DNA of 32,607 nt from Candidatus Methylomirabilota bacterium. Lineage in GTDB: Bacteria > Methylomirabilota > Methylomirabilia > Methylomirabilales > 2-02-FULL-66-22. The notes under the pieces were generated by a model. It was not told the DNA's origin, did no database searches, and worked only from the letters and a program-made list of their open reading frames with translations. Location of the stretch: NCBI GenBank assembly GCA_026387775.1, contig JAPLLC010000010.1, forward strand, positions 1 to 32,607, in the 5' to 3' direction. A program made the translations under genes and the position numbers. Shown piece after piece: positions 14,922 through 22,802 of this stretch. How positions within the stretch are numbered: the first letter of the stretch is position 1; each line of letters opens with the position of its first letter.

Positions 14922-15938
14922 ATGCATATCACCGTCTGGGGTGCCGGAGCCATCGGAGGGATCACCGGCGGGGCCTTGGCCCGCACCGGGCATGACGTCC
15001 TGCTGGTGGACGCACATGAAGAGCACGTCCGCGCGATTCAGCGGGACGGCTTGCACGTGCTGGATCCGCGGGGCGACTGGCAGGTGCAGGTCCGGGCGGC
15101 GACGCCGGCAGAGGTGCGAGGGCCAATCGGCCTCCTCCTCCTGGCCGTCAAGGCCCAGGCCACGGCGACCGCGCTGGCGCAGATCGTGCCGCTTCTCAGC
15201 CAGGACTCCATGCTGGTGTCTGTCCAGAACGGCCTCAACGAGGAGCTGATCGCGGAGCGAATCGGGGCTGCCCGCACCGTCGGGTGTCTCGTGAACTGGG
15301 CCGCCGATTGGGTGGCGCCCGGCCGGATCCAGTACGGTGGGCCGGGGAGCCTGACGCTGGGCGAGCTGGACGGGCGGATCACACCCCGCGTCCGCGACCT
15401 GGCGAAGTTGCTCTCGGCCGTCCAGCCCACGCGGGTGACGGAGAACATCTGGGGGCTGCTCTGGGCCAAAACCTGCTACGCGGCGCTCCTCTTCGCCACG
15501 GCGCTGACCGACGAGACGATCTATGACGTGGTGGAGCGGCCCCTGCCGACCCAGCGGATGCTCGTCCTGCTGGTCGCCGAGGCCATGGCAGTGGCCGAGG
15601 CGTGTGGGGTCCGGGTGGAGGCCTTCGACGAGTACGATCCGGCGCTCTATCGCCGGGGAGCGGCGGGGGACCTGACCGCCATCGAGGCGGCCATGGCGGA
15701 GATCTCCCGCTTTTACCGGAAGCACACCAAGGTCAAGACCGGCATCTGGCGCGACCTGGCGGTGCGCAAGCGCAAGACCGAGGTGGATTCGCAGATCGGG
15801 GTGGTGGTCGCCAAAGGCCGCCGCCTCGGCGTGGCCACTCCGCTGCTCGATCGCGTGGTGGTCATGATCCATGACCTGGAGGACGGGCGACGCGTCATGG
15901 GGTGGGCGAATCTGGATGAATTGGTGGCCCTGGCCTGA
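14922..15938 (+). CDS. Ketopantoate reductase-family (ApbA/PanE-like) NAD(P)H dehydrogenase
   Basis: Cytosolic oxidoreductase, 338 residues. The N-terminal Rossmann domain has ITVWGAGAIGGITGG (NADP-binding GxGxxG) and the LLLAVKAQATATAL strand; SVQNGLNEE follows as in PanE proteins. The C-terminal ApbA_C helical domain has ENIWGLLWAKTCYAAL, containing the Lys that protonates the substrate in PanE. The family reduces 2-dehydropantoate for pantothenate synthesis, but many paralogues in catabolic clusters act on other 2-oxo acids; its place between an RraA-like enzyme and an ABC importer favours the latter. ATG 14922 matches the family start MHITVWG; no Shine-Dalgarno sequence is visible, so translation may be inefficient or leaderless. 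Confidence 0.9.
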   Translation: MHITVWGAGAIGGITGGALARTGHDVLLVDAHEEHVRAIQRDGLHVLDPRGDWQVQVRAATPAEVRGPIGLLLLAVKAQATATALAQIVPLLSQDSMLVSVQNGLNEELIAERIGAARTVGCLVNWAADWVAPGRIQYGGPGSLTLGELDGRITPRVRDLAKLLSAVQPTRVTENIWGLLWAKTCYAALLFATALTDETIYDVVERPLPTQRMLVLLVAEAMAVAEACGVRVEAFDEYDPALYRRGAAGDLTAIEAAMAEISRFYRKHTKVKTGIWRDLAVRKRKTEVDSQIGVVVAKGRRLGVATPLLDRVVVMIHDLEDGRRVMGWANLDELVALA

Positions 15939-15991
15939 GCGGGCCGGGCCGTTTCGTCGGGGAAAGTCCCGATGTGGGGAAGGAGAGGCAG

Positions 15992-17587
15992 ATGCGAAAG
16001 GGAACGCGAGCCACACGGGTACTGGTCGTGATGGCGCTCTTCATCGCGGCCGTCGCCTGGGTGGCGGACGGCGCGGCGGGCGAGAAGCGGGGCGGCACGT
16101 TGACCATCGTCCGGCCCACCGATCCGGTGTCGCTGGATTCCAACCTGGAGACGACCGGGCCCGGGGCCTGGGTCTACTACAACATCACCGAGCCTCTCCT
16201 GGTACTGGACGAGGCGGGCAAGCTCACGCCGCGGCTGGCCACGAGCTGGCAGGTAATCTCTCCCACCAAGATCCGCTTCAAGCTGCGCCCGAACGTGAAA
16301 TTCCACGACGGCACGCCGTTCAACGCGCAAGCGGTCAAGTTCACCATCGACCGGGCCTTCAACGAGAAGCCGGGCGCGCGCTGGGCCAGCCTGGCCGGGC
16401 CGTTCACCGGCGCCGAGGTCGTGGACGATCTGACCGTGGACATCACGACGAGGGAGCCCTACGGGCCCTCCCTGCGCTCGCTGGCCATGGCCTATGTCGG
16501 GATCGTGTCGCCCGCGGCCGTAAAGAAACACGGCGAGAACTACGGGCGGAATCCCGTCGGGACGGGGCCCTTCAAGTTCGTGGAGTGGAAGACCAACACC
16601 AGCATCACCATCGAGAAGAACGCCGACTACTGGGGCGACAAGGCCCTGGTGGACCGAGTGATCTTCAAGGTCGTGCCCGAGGAGGGGGCGCGGATGATCT
16701 CGCTGCGCACGGGCGAGGCGGACATGGTTCTCATCCCGTCGCCGGCCGAGCTGCCGAGCCTCAAGCGCGAAGGCAAGTTCAACGTCTATGAGGTGGTCGG
16801 AGGGCGCATCATCTTCGTGGGCTTCAATCTGAACAAGCCCATCGTGAATGATCCCCTGGTGCGCCAGGCCATGTTCCACGCCGTGAACATCAATACCATC
16901 CTCGACAACATCTACGAGGGGGCGGCGGTCCGGCCCAAGAGCTATCTGGCGCCCAGCGTGTTCGGCTTCAAGGACATGCAGTTCGACAAGCTGTATCCGT
17001 ACGACAAGGCCAAAGCCAAGGCCCTCTTCGCCAAAGCGGGCTGGACGCCCGGGCCCGACGGGATCCTCCAGAAGGGCGGGCAGAAGATGACCCTGTCCTG
17101 GCTGGCCTCCCGTGGCCGCTACCTAAAGGACGCCGAGATGGCCGAGGCGGTGCAGGCCCAGCTCAAGGAGGTCGGTGTGGATGCCCGGCTGCAGTTCCTG
17201 GAGTGGGGGGCGCTCTTCAGCCAGATGCGCTCGGCGAACCTGGACCACCACATGTACACCTTCGGCTGGATCACCACCAACAACGACGCCGACTACACGA
17301 TGTACTCCTCGTTCTTGTGCAAGAGCGAGCCGCCGGCGGGCTGGAACCGCGCCCGGTATTGTGACAGCAAGGCGGACGCGCTGATCGAGAAGGCGCGGAG
17401 CAGCGTGAATCAGTCGGCGCGCGAGAAGATGTACGGCGAGGTCCAGACCATCATGGCCAAGGAGCCCATCTGGATCCCGGTGGCCAACACCAAGGAGGTC
17501 GTGGTCACGCAGCGCTACGTCCGCGGCTTCTCCGTGCATCCGGTCGAGTACAACCTGGACCTGACCAAGGTCTGGATGGATAAGTAA
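15992..17587 (+). CDS. Peptide/nickel-type ABC transporter substrate-binding protein (family 5)
   Basis: Periplasmic binding protein of the DppA/OppA family (SBP_bac_5), 531 residues. Signal peptide about 1-30 with no lipobox. Family features: GGTLTIVRPTDPVSLD at the mature N-terminus, LTPRLATSW, KLRPNVKFHDGTPFNA, NPVGTGPFKFVEWK and LVRQAMFHAVN. ATG 15992 has AGGAGAGG 7 bases upstream. Ligands of the family include di- and oligopeptides, opines, nickel and glutathione; the ligand here is unknown. A terminator-like hairpin follows immediately before the permease genes. Downstream deacylase and M28-like genes suggest an amide or peptide-like substrate. Confidence 0.92.
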   Translation: MRKGTRATRVLVVMALFIAAVAWVADGAAGEKRGGTLTIVRPTDPVSLDSNLETTGPGAWVYYNITEPLLVLDEAGKLTPRLATSWQVISPTKIRFKLRPNVKFHDGTPFNAQAVKFTIDRAFNEKPGARWASLAGPFTGAEVVDDLTVDITTREPYGPSLRSLAMAYVGIVSPAAVKKHGENYGRNPVGTGPFKFVEWKTNTSITIEKNADYWGDKALVDRVIFKVVPEEGARMISLRTGEADMVLIPSPAELPSLKREGKFNVYEVVGGRIIFVGFNLNKPIVNDPLVRQAMFHAVNINTILDNIYEGAAVRPKSYLAPSVFGFKDMQFDKLYPYDKAKAKALFAKAGWTPGPDGILQKGGQKMTLSWLASRGRYLKDAEMAEAVQAQLKEVGVDARLQFLEWGALFSQMRSANLDHHMYTFGWITTNNDADYTMYSSFLCKSEPPAGWNRARYCDSKADALIEKARSSVNQSAREKMYGEVQTIMAKEPIWIPVANTKEVVVTQRYVRGFSVHPVEYNLDLTKVWMDK

Positions 17588-17613
17588 GCTTCTCGGGAAT
17601 CTCGTCTGACTCA

Positions 17614-17653
17614 GGTGCCCCCGGGCGGGTGGCTCGGGGGCACCGGGCTTTTT
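17614..17653 (+). terminator. Intrinsic terminator-like attenuator between binding protein and permease
   Basis: GGTGCCCCCG (17614-17623) and CGGGGGCACC (17635-17644) are perfect 10-base complements with an 11-base loop, followed by GGGC and TTTTT (17649-17653). The permease ATG is two bases beyond the T-run. This would end most transcripts after the binding-protein gene and let a fraction through, setting subunit ratios. Confidence 0.75.
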
Positions 17654-17655
17654 CG

Positions 17656-18576
17656 ATGCTCTTCTACGTGTTGCGCCGACTCCTGCAATCCGTCCCCGTG
17701 ATACTGGGCGTGATCTTTGCGGTCATGCTGACGATCGAGATGATCCCGGGCGACCCCGTTACCCTCATGCTGGGCGAGCACGCCACGCAGGAGTCGGTGG
17801 CGGCGGTTCGTGGGGCCCTCGGCCTGGACAAGCCGCTGCTCGTCCGCTATGTCCAGTACATCGGCAATCTGCTTCACGGCGATCTGGGCCGATCCATCCG
17901 CGAGCGGCGGCTGGTGAGCCAGGAGCTGGCCGACGTCTGGCCGGCCACGCTGGAGCTGACGACGGCGGCGCTCGTCTTCGCCGTCCTGGGCGGCGTGCTC
18001 GCCGGCGTCGTCTCGGCCGTGTGGCCGAACTCCTTCTTCGACGGTGTGATGCGGCTGGGCTCGCTCTTCGGTCTCTCCATGCCGGTCTTCTGGACCGGAC
18101 TCACGCTGATCATCCTCTTCAGCCTGTGGCTTCCCTGGCTGCCGGTGGGGGGTAGCGGCTCCTTGCGCCACCTCATCCTGCCCGCCGTGACGCTGGCCCT
18201 GCCGTCGCTGGCCATGGTCGCGCGCATGACCCGCTCCAGCGTGCTGGAGGTGCTGCGCGAGGACTACATCCGGACGGCGCGGGCCAAGGGGCTGCGCGAG
18301 CAGGTAGTCGTGCTGAAGCACGGGCTGCGCAACGCCTGTATCCCCATCGTCACCCTGCTGGGGCTGCAGGTGGGGCAGCTCCTGGGCGGGGCGGTCCTCA
18401 CGGAGACCGTCTTTGCCTGGCCCGGCATGGGGCGGCTGATCGTGCGGGCCATCTTCGCCCGCGACTATATCCTTCTCCAGGGGGCGATCCTGGTGTTCGC
18501 GCTGACGTTTGTCGTCGTCAACCTGCTCGTGGATATCTCATACGCGATGTTCGACCCGCGGGTGAGCCGGCGCTAG
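17656..18576 (+). CDS. Peptide-type ABC transporter permease DppB-like
   Basis: Inner-membrane permease, 306 residues. N-terminus LFYVLRRLLQSVPVILGV is the standard DppB start (TM1), followed by the periplasmic loop with IPGDPVTLMLG and LGLDKPLLVRYVQYIG. The cytoplasmic EAA-type loop is DYIRTARAKGLREQVVVLKHGLRNA, and TETVFAWPGMGRL plus DPRVSRR close the protein. It forms the channel with the next gene. ATG 17656 is only two bases after a terminator U-run and has no Shine-Dalgarno sequence, so expression depends on readthrough; the longer GTG start (17629) lies in the hairpin loop and is less likely. Confidence 0.92.
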   Translation: MLFYVLRRLLQSVPVILGVIFAVMLTIEMIPGDPVTLMLGEHATQESVAAVRGALGLDKPLLVRYVQYIGNLLHGDLGRSIRERRLVSQELADVWPATLELTTAALVFAVLGGVLAGVVSAVWPNSFFDGVMRLGSLFGLSMPVFWTGLTLIILFSLWLPWLPVGGSGSLRHLILPAVTLALPSLAMVARMTRSSVLEVLREDYIRTARAKGLREQVVVLKHGLRNACIPIVTLLGLQVGQLLGGAVLTETVFAWPGMGRLIVRAIFARDYILLQGAILVFALTFVVVNLLVDISYAMFDPRVSRR

Positions 18577-18590
18577 CCGCTTCGCGGCGC

Positions 18591-18648
18591 GCAGGGGAGC
18601 AGAGGAAAAGGGAACCCCCCTGCACCCTATCCCCTCTTGCTCCTCTGC
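18591..18648 (+). promoter_or_regulatory. Purine-rich intercistronic element able to form interleaved stems
   Basis: GCAGGGG (18591-18597) complements CCCCTGC (18617-18623), and GCAGAGGA (18599-18606) complements TCCTCTGC (18641-18648). The two stems interleave as an H-type pseudoknot would. The 12-mer GCAGGGGAGCAG (18591-18602) recurs at 20633-20644. A small GCCGC/GCGGC hairpin sits just before it after the permease stop. Could be a structured RNA or a dispersed purine-rich repeat. Confidence 0.4.
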
Positions 18649-18696
18649 AGCAAACGATAGGTCACGACAACCTCGACTACGGATGCGGAGTCTTTG

Positions 18697-19554
18697 GTGC
18701 AAGCAGGTCAGGCTTCGACAGTCAGGGCGGATGCGTGGAAGCGGTTCTGGCGAAATCGCCTGGCCGTGGTGGGTCTGGTGATCGTGGCCGGCCTGCTGGT
18801 CTGCGCGATTTTGGCGCCGCTGCTCGCGCCGCATGATCCGGGGCTCCAGGAGCTATCGGCCAAGCGGACGCCGCCGGGGGCGCGCTTCTGGCTGGGGGCG
18901 GACGAGTTCGGCCGCGACATCCTGAGTCGCATCATCTACGGGACGCGGGTGGCCTTGCTGGTGGGCACGGTCTCCGTGGGGATCGCGCTGAGCCTCGGCC
19001 TGTTCTTCGGGATCCTCTCGGGGTACGTGGGCGGGTTCGTCGACAGCCTGGTCAGCCGCGCCATGGAGATCCTGCTGGCGTTTCCCTATCTGCTGTTGGC
19101 CATTGCCGTGGTGAGCGCCCTCGGCGCGGGGGTCCTGAACACGACGCTGGCCGTGGGCATCTGGGCCATGCCCGCCTTCACCCGGATCGTGCGGGCCTCG
19201 GTCCTGTCGCTCCGGGAGATGGACTTCATCCAGGCCGCCCGCGCCATGGGGGCCCCCACCCGGGCCATCCTGCTCCGGCACCTGCTGCCGAACTTCCTGC
19301 CCACGCTCATCGTCTACTCGACCCTTTACATGGCGAACGCCGTCCTGGTCGAGGCGGCGCTCTCTTTCCTCGGCCTCGGCGTGCAGCCGCCCACGGCCTC
19401 CTGGGGGCTCATGGTAGCCACGGGCCGCGACTTCCTCCTGATGGCGCCCCACATCACCACCATCCCCGGCCTGGCCATCATGCTGGCAGTCCTGGGCTTC
19501 AACCTGCTCGGCGACGGCCTGCGCGACGCGCTCGATCCCCGGCTCCGCACCTGA
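18697..19554 (+). CDS. Peptide-type ABC transporter permease DppC-like
   Basis: Inner-membrane permease, 285 residues, starting with the typical OppC_N segment (WKRFWRNRLAVVGLVIV). Further hallmarks are FWLGADEFGRDILSRIIYGTR, the EAA-type loop DFIQAARAMGAPTRAILLRHLLPN, VEAALSFLGLGVQPPTASWG and the terminal LLGDGLRDALDPRLRT. GTG 18697 is 6 bases after GCGGAG and is preferred; the immediately preceding TTG (18694) is only 3 bases away from the same site. DppD/DppF ATPase genes normally follow here but an M14-family deacylase does instead, so the ATPases must be encoded elsewhere. Confidence 0.92.
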   Translation: MQAGQASTVRADAWKRFWRNRLAVVGLVIVAGLLVCAILAPLLAPHDPGLQELSAKRTPPGARFWLGADEFGRDILSRIIYGTRVALLVGTVSVGIALSLGLFFGILSGYVGGFVDSLVSRAMEILLAFPYLLLAIAVVSALGAGVLNTTLAVGIWAMPAFTRIVRASVLSLREMDFIQAARAMGAPTRAILLRHLLPNFLPTLIVYSTLYMANAVLVEAALSFLGLGVQPPTASWGLMVATGRDFLLMAPHITTIPGLAIMLAVLGFNLLGDGLRDALDPRLRT

Positions 19555-19662
19555 ACCACCAAGATGCTGAGGACGCCAATCGGGTCGGGCTCCAGACATT
19601 CAGGCACTTAGAAGCGCAGAGGTACCAGGCACCTATTCCCCCTGACGAGACGGAGGCGAGCG

Positions 19663-20628
19663 ATGTCCACGGGACCCATCACGGTCGGCGAGATAACGGC
19701 GGCGCCAGGGCAGAGGGCGCGCGGCTTCCTCAGTGTAGAGGTGGGGAAGGGGCTCAGCGTGCGGATGCCGGTGGTGATCATCAACGGGAAGGCCGACGGG
19801 CCGGTGTTCGCGGTCACGGCGGGTGTCCACGGGGCGGAGTACCCGGGGATCGAGGCGGCCATCCGGCTTTCCCGGACGCTGGATCCGGCCGAGGTGCGGG
19901 GAGCCCTGCTCATCGTTCCGGTGGTGAGCGTGCCCGCGTACCAGCGGCGCGCCATCTACGTGAACCCGCTCGACGGGATCAACTTCAATCGCGTCTGTCC
20001 GGGCAATCCGATGGGCACGGTCACCGAGATGATGGCCGACCTGCTCTTCAAGAACGTGATTGCGCAGGCGGACTACTACATGGATCTGCACGGCGGGGAC
20101 ATGATCGAGGCGCTGGTCCCGTTCACGCTCTACTACAAGACCGGGAATGAGGCGGTCGACGCCAAGTCGCGGGCTTTGGCCGAGGCCTACGGCATCCCCA
20201 TTATCCTGGGCTCGACGGTCCTGCGCGGGGGGACGTACGGGGCGGCGGCGGCGATGGGGAAGCCCTCGGTGCTGACCGAGGCCGGCGGACAGGGGATCCT
20301 GGACGAGCCGTCCGCCCAGACCCACATGCGGGGCGTGCTGAACGTCCTCAGGCGGTTCGGCGGACTGCCCGGCCAGCCCGAGGCTGTCCCCGTGGCGGAG
20401 TACTACAGCAGGTTCGTCTGGCTGACGGCCGAGCAGGACTGCGTCTACTACCCGAAGGTCACGGTGGGGCAGCAGGTCCGGGAGGGGGAACTGATCGCCG
20501 AGTTCACGGATCTCTTCGGGGAGAAGATCGGCGAGTTGAAGTCGCCCGCCACCGGGCCGGTCCTCTTCCTCGTCACCTCGCCCGCCATCAACAAGAACGA
20601 CCCCCTGATGGCGATAGGCTCCCGGTAG
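19663..20628 (+). CDS. Succinylglutamate desuccinylase/aspartoacylase-family (M14) deacylase
   Basis: Predicted zinc-dependent deacylase, 321 residues. AstE/AspA-type zinc site: GVHGAEYPG (His56, Glu59) and MDLHGGD (His143). VLTEAGGQG supplies the likely catalytic Glu, and the C-terminal part is the beta-barrel seen in this family (PKVTVGQQVREGELIAEFTD, reminiscent of a lipoyl-like fold). Such enzymes remove acyl groups from N-acyl amino acids. It follows the peptide-type importer in the same orientation (108-base gap) with a GGAGG site before ATG 19663, so hydrolysis of an imported N-acyl or amide compound is the natural inference. The intergenic gap contains the near-palindrome GGTACCAGGCACC (19621-19633). 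Confidence 0.88.
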   Translation: MSTGPITVGEITAAPGQRARGFLSVEVGKGLSVRMPVVIINGKADGPVFAVTAGVHGAEYPGIEAAIRLSRTLDPAEVRGALLIVPVVSVPAYQRRAIYVNPLDGINFNRVCPGNPMGTVTEMMADLLFKNVIAQADYYMDLHGGDMIEALVPFTLYYKTGNEAVDAKSRALAEAYGIPIILGSTVLRGGTYGAAAAMGKPSVLTEAGGQGILDEPSAQTHMRGVLNVLRRFGGLPGQPEAVPVAEYYSRFVWLTAEQDCVYYPKVTVGQQVREGELIAEFTDLFGEKIGELKSPATGPVLFLVTSPAINKNDPLMAIGSR

Positions 20629-20650
20629 GACTGCAGGGGAGCAGGGGGAG

Positions 20651-20678
20651 ATTGCGAATTTCGAATTGCGAATTTCGA
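20651..20678. repeat. Two tandem copies of a 14-bp AT-rich repeat
   Basis: ATTGCGAATTTCGA occurs twice head to tail (20651-20664, 20665-20678) followed by a partial copy, between the convergent deacylase and M28-like genes. TTCGAA makes it nearly palindromic, so it can fold in both transcripts. Its base composition contrasts sharply with the GC-rich surroundings, and it adjoins the GCAGGGGAGCAG 12-mer (20633-20644) also present at 18591. Confidence 0.7.
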
Positions 20679-20717
20679 AATTGGCTCGACCCCTCCGCAC
20701 CTCCGTAGTAGTTCCGT

Positions 20718-22487
20718 CTACTTCTTCCTGGACAGCGTGGGTAGAACGGCCAGGGTCGCCTCCACCATGGAGACCGCCTGGTGCAGGTGGAAGCAGACCT
20801 TGTTCTGCGCACGGACGAGCCCGACGCGTAGCTGCCGGGCCTCGTCGCTCTTCGGGGCGAGGGCGCCCAGCCGCCGCATGGGCTCCAGAGTCGGGAAGGG
20901 CGGGACCGCCAGCGTCGGGTCGTGCTCGAAGCGATCCGCCCGGCAGTAACCGATCGGGATCAACTCCCGGCCCAGGGTCATCAGGCAGTCGTTGACCAGG
21001 TCGGTGGCCGCCGCGGAGAGGGGCTCGCGGCGGAGGCGCCGGGCCAGGGCGCCCAGTCGCTTGTCGAGGCGGCCCAGGAGGTCGAGTGCCGGCCCGACAT
21101 CGAAGCGCCCCTTGGCTTCCTTCAGATAGCGGCCGAGGATGGCTTCGGCCTCCGATACGACCGCCCGATAGTCCAGGGGCAGGATCTCGTCCTCCAGCAG
21201 CCGCTGCGCGACCAGTGTGTAGACCTGCGCGTCCCGGACCAGGAAATCCGGGTCCAGCTTGTCCAGCGTATCCTCGGGGGTGTGCCAGAACCAGCCTAGC
21301 CCCCCGGTCCGGGGCTGGCCCCCCATGAGCTGGGCCCAGCCCTGCGCCGAGATCGAGGTGTCTGGCGGCTGCTCTGACAGCGTCATGAAGGCGGAGGGGA
21401 TGCCGTGGCCCCAGAAGGACTGGTCGCCGGCCCGCTTGGGGCGTACCCCGGACAGCCGCTGGCCGGTGATCTTCTCCAGGATGTCGGAGGCGAGGGGCTG
21501 CGCCTCGGCCATGACGAAGGCCTCGGTGAGGACGGTGGCGCCCTTGGCGCCCAGACAGTCCACGTTGAGGTTCAGGACGCAGTGCTCGTGCAGCTCCTGC
21601 CAGAAGGTGTCCGCGTACCAGGCCGATCCCCCGTAGCGGGCATGGGAATGGCCGGACCAGAAGGCCAGCCGCAGGTCCCGCCGCATCCGCTTCCGCCGTC
21701 CGGCCATGATCCGGCCGATCTCGAGTTGCGTGGCGTTGCCCGTGCCGTTGTCCATGGCCCCGTAATACCAGGAGTCCACGTGGCCGCTGACCAGGAGGAA
21801 GTCCCCGCTGCTCTTGGGGGCGCGCAGGTGGGCGATGAGCAGGGGCAGGCTCCGCCACTTTGTGTCCACCGCGGCGCGGATGCGGACGCGCACCGGTCCG
21901 CGGCCGAGGGCCTCGCGCAGTGCCGCGCCGCCCGCGGCGTCCACGGAGACGATGGGGGTCCTGGGGAGGAGCTTGGCCGTCTTCGGAGTGGGGGAGCCCC
22001 AGACGATGGAGGCGATCATCTCGTGGGGGAGCTTGCCGCAGATGTTGATCTGAGCCGCCGCCCCCGCCCCCTCGATGCGGAACATCTTGGCGGGCATCGC
22101 CAGACCGTCGGAGAGCGCCGCCCGCCCCTGCACGGGAAGTGTCGCCAGCGTCGCGGGATCGCCCCGGCCGACGTCGACCAGCTCCAGGACCACCCCCTCG
22201 GGTGGCGTGGAGGCGGCCATGGCATGGGTGATGCACGGAATGCCGAAGGTCTGGCTGTTGAGGATCTCCAGCAACGCTGCGCCCGGCCAGCTCGTCCAGC
22301 AGTCGTGGCGGTGCTCCTCGATCTCAAAGCCCCAGCCCTTGAGCGTCCGGCCGATGTAGCGGAAGGCCTCCCGCTCCTCCGGCGAGCCGGACAGACGCAC
22401 ATTTCGCGTGATGTGGAGTGTGTACTCCTCGATCGTCTCCGCCGTCACCTGCCGCGCCAGCGCCTGCTCGTCCCGTGAGAGTCTCAC
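20718..22487 (-). CDS. M28-like peptidase/aminopeptidase-fold protein with PA-like insert, atypical active site
   Basis: A 589-residue protein with an M28 (zinc aminopeptidase) fold split by a PA-like domain (about 90-180). Preserved elements: LVSGHVDSW (His236/Asp238) and GAMDNGTGNATQ (bridging Asp246), LNVDCLG (Asp310), and FWHTPEDTLDK (His402). The usual Gly-x-Glu-Glu motif carrying the catalytic base and a zinc ligand is replaced by WSGHSHARYGGS (279-288), with no Glu. No signal peptide is visible, so it is probably cytosolic. I use GTG 22487 because AAGGAG lies 7 bases upstream; ATG 22550 has its purine tract directly abutting the codon and adds 21 low-quality residues. Whether it still cleaves peptides is uncertain. 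It follows the decarboxylase operon on the same strand after 315 bases. Confidence 0.85.
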   Translation of the reverse strand: MRLSRDEQALARQVTAETIEEYTLHITRNVRLSGSPEEREAFRYIGRTLKGWGFEIEEHRHDCWTSWPGAALLEILNSQTFGIPCITHAMAASTPPEGVVLELVDVGRGDPATLATLPVQGRAALSDGLAMPAKMFRIEGAGAAAQINICGKLPHEMIASIVWGSPTPKTAKLLPRTPIVSVDAAGGAALREALGRGPVRVRIRAAVDTKWRSLPLLIAHLRAPKSSGDFLLVSGHVDSWYYGAMDNGTGNATQLEIGRIMAGRRKRMRRDLRLAFWSGHSHARYGGSAWYADTFWQELHEHCVLNLNVDCLGAKGATVLTEAFVMAEAQPLASDILEKITGQRLSGVRPKRAGDQSFWGHGIPSAFMTLSEQPPDTSISAQGWAQLMGGQPRTGGLGWFWHTPEDTLDKLDPDFLVRDAQVYTLVAQRLLEDEILPLDYRAVVSEAEAILGRYLKEAKGRFDVGPALDLLGRLDKRLGALARRLRREPLSAAATDLVNDCLMTLGRELIPIGYCRADRFEHDPTLAVPPFPTLEPMRRLGALAPKSDEARQLRVGLVRAQNKVCFHLHQAVSMVEATLAVLPTLSRKK

Positions 22488-22802
22488 CGCATCGCTCCTT
22501 GTCGGCTGCCTGCCCGACGCCTCGATGGCCCCTGATGCCTGACGGATCATCCTCCATCCACCGGGCGGTTTTCAACGCCATTCTTGCGATGGAACCGCAA
22601 GCGCGGACAAACCGCCAAGAGGGCTCAGCCGTTCTGTCGGGCGGGAGATGCAGCCGAATCCGGCCACCGTCCGGCGGGACAGCCGCTTGTTGATGAGCGG
22701 CTCGATGGAGCGCAGATCCTGCGTCGGCACGGCAGAGGAAGCGAGAGGCAATCCTCGCGCCGCATGAGCGGAAAAGGTTGACGGAGGGGATATGGTGGCT
22801 CG
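22488..22802. other. 315-bp intergenic region with two hairpins
   Basis: No gene is supported here. Inverted repeats are GCGGTT/AACCGC (22565-22570 and 22593-22598, with an inner CCAT/ATGG) and AGCCGCT/AGCGGCT (22681-22687 and 22696-22702). Neither is followed by a T-run on the minus strand. No convincing promoter for the M28-like gene is seen, so it may be read from the decarboxylase operon. Confidence 0.5.

Noticed and set aside
19633-22236. 867-residue minus-strand ORF
   Set aside because: Covers the M14 deacylase antisense and the M28-like gene in a wrong frame; low-complexity translation without domains.
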